A stretch of DNA of 64,000 nucleotides from Sphingobacteriales bacterium (GTDB lineage Bacteria; Bacteroidota; Bacteroidia; Chitinophagales; Chitinophagaceae): assembly GCA_004144175.1 (NCBI GenBank), contig SEFT01000006.1:186001-250000 (forward strand). The letters are read 5' to 3'. The position numbers and the translations under genes are program-made. Shown here one piece after another: positions 63,010-64,000 of the stretch (position 1 is its first letter; every line of letters begins with the position of its first letter). The notes under the pieces are model-generated. The model ran no database searches. It saw only the letters and a list, made by a program, of their open reading frames with translations, and had not been told where the DNA came from.

Positions 63010-64000
63010 TTAGAATACAGAGTTGCCGCTGGTAGACGGGTAATATCCTTTCGAAAGATCCCATACTACGGGTGAAGATTCTATCAGACCATTGGTATTA
63101 TGCAACCATTTAAGTTTGCCTGATGTATCAACACCGTACAAGTTCTTATCGAAGCTGCCGAAGTATACAGTACCATTATTTACCAGTGGAGATGCTTTGA
63201 TAAGTGCATTTGATTTGTATTTCCATCTTTCCGTACCATCGATGATGTTGAGTGCGTACATATGGTAGTCGTAACTGCCCACATATATCACGTTATTGTC
63301 GCCAAATGGTGATGACAGGACACGGTCGCCGGTCTTGAACTTCCAGCGTTCTTTTTTACCAATGGTATCAATGCAATACACATGATAGTCGTAGCTGCCA
63401 AATATGATATTACCACCGTAAGCTATGGGCGAACTGGCAATCGGGCCTTTGGTATCATACTGCCACTGAATATCACCGGTGGTCGTATTTACTACATACA
63501 TAGTGCCATCCATACAGCCTGCGTATAGCTGTATGGTTCCATTTACAGAACGGCCCACTGTAGGAGATGCAAGATAACCATCGCCGCCAACTGATTTAAC
63601 CCATATTTGCGTTCCCGAATTCTTGTCCAGCTTGTGTATTTGCCCCTGGCCGGTAGCTACGTAGATATTGTCCTGGAATAACACAGGGGAAGCAAACACA
63701 TTTCCAATTACTTCTTTTTTCCAAACAATAGACTCATTAGAAACATCAAAAGCATATACCGTATCTCTGTAAGAACCAAGATATAGTTTATTACCATCTA
63801 CTACCGGAGTGCAATAAAAGCTATCGAACGCTGCATGGTTGAAGCCGTACACCTTGAGCATCTTTCCTCTTTTTGCATCTACTTTGTACAGCGAGTCCAT
63901 AGCCAGGTACAGATAGTCGCCTATCACCACAGGGCTGGCTCCTTGCATACCTTGCCTGGGCAGCTTCAATTCCCATCTTTTTACACCGGTATTAGGGTCT
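63010..64000 (-). CDS. PQQ-type beta-propeller protein, N-terminus cut by window edge
   Basis: The frame is open to the window edge, so about 330 C-terminal residues are visible; the TTG at 63969 is internal, because DPNTGVKRWEL upstream of it continues the repeat. The sequence is a run of PQQ-binding-like blades: ASPVVIGDYLYLAMDSLYKV, VWKKEVIGNVFASPVLFQDN, IWVKSVGGDGYLASPTVG, IQWQYDTKGPIASSPIAYGG, RWKFKTGDRVLSSPF and RWKYKSNALIKASPLVNNG. It probably folds as a BamB-like or outer-surface propeller. No sorting domain is present at the visible C-terminus. Confidence 0.85.
   Translation of the reverse strand, partial: DPNTGVKRWELKLPRQGMQGASPVVIGDYLYLAMDSLYKVDAKRGKMLKVYGFNHAAFDSFYCTPVVDGNKLYLGSYRDTVYAFDVSNESIVWKKEVIGNVFASPVLFQDNIYVATGQGQIHKLDKNSGTQIWVKSVGGDGYLASPTVGRSVNGTIQLYAGCMDGTMYVVNTTTGDIQWQYDTKGPIASSPIAYGGNIIFGSYDYHVYCIDTIGKKERWKFKTGDRVLSSPFGDNNVIYVGSYDYHMYALNIIDGTERWKYKSNALIKASPLVNNGTVYFGSFDKNLYGVDTSGKLKWLHNTNGLIESSPVVWDLSKGYYPSTSGNSVF

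Noticed and set aside
1-64000. CRISPR array, toxin-antitoxin, prophage or insertion-sequence remnants
   Set aside because: No direct-repeat ladder, transposase, integrase or typical toxin-antitoxin pair was found by reading; the long repeats present are protein-coding Ig-like units.

Overview
The window looks like an ordinary chromosomal segment of a Bacteroidota bacterium, most likely of the Chitinophagaceae/Sphingobacteriia type. The evidence is: secreted proteins ending in type A type-IX-secretion (T9SS) sorting domains with a YPNP motif; perfect or near-perfect TAnnTTTG promoter boxes upstream of many genes; no obvious Shine-Dalgarno sequences; several TTG/GTG starts; and family markers (DUF6157, DUF6029, the folP-DUF1599-BT_3928 block). 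The taxonomic call is inference; there is no rRNA or marker tree here. No tRNA, rRNA, CRISPR array, prophage or insertion sequence was seen.

Layout. 1-3.3 kb: a cut-off VWA-like membrane protein (minus), then a GNAT-like acyltransferase and a PAPS sulfotransferase. 3.5-10 kb: two tandem giant paralogous T9SS cargo proteins built of cysteine-paired Ig-like repeats. 10-14.8 kb: a response regulator and a run of small unknown proteins separated by hairpins. 15-20.9 kb: three more T9SS cargo proteins and a lipoprotein cytochrome/beta-propeller. 20.9-24.7 kb: folP, DUF1599, BT_3928-like DoxX protein and an oligopeptide-type ABC permease. 24.7-27.8 kb: two related lipoproteins, then the DUF47-Pit phosphate transport pair. 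28-31.8 kb: a SWIM-SNF2 helicase. 31.8-35.3 kb: a minus-strand operon of a possible 58-aa protein, an LpxH-like phosphoesterase, a MurG-like glycosyltransferase and a GH1 glycosidase. 35.5-38 kb: a SurA-like isomerase and a TPR protein. 38.2-41 kb: a SulP transporter with a beta-carbonic anhydrase. 41.6-44.1 kb: a T9SS cargo protein. 44.2-49.5 kb: a thioredoxin-domain protein, pfkA plus a nuclease-fold protein, a GtrA-like protein and prfB. 49.5-64 kb: two ABC exporters, a T9SS cargo protein, an alpha/beta hydrolase, fbp, a CorA-type transporter with a NUDIX hydrolase, nadB, a DUF6029 outer-membrane-like protein, a TlpA-like protein, ferritin and a cut-off PQQ-type propeller.

How the genes fit together. 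Several pairs look functionally coupled by spacing: SulP with carbonic anhydrase (inorganic carbon), DUF47 with Pit (phosphate), LpxH-like enzyme with glycosyltransferase (lipid or glycolipid), CorA with NUDIX, and prfB with an ABC exporter. pfkA and fbp, the opposing steps of glycolysis and gluconeogenesis, both lie in the window but 7 kb apart. Eight signal-bearing surface or envelope proteins dominate the accessory content. The least explained material is the 10.6-14.8 kb small-protein region, an 83-nt structured element at 12484-12566, two very small candidate genes (13626-13736 and 35157-35333) and the mosaic base composition of the tandem surface-protein paralogs. I did not find a clear novel multi-gene system.
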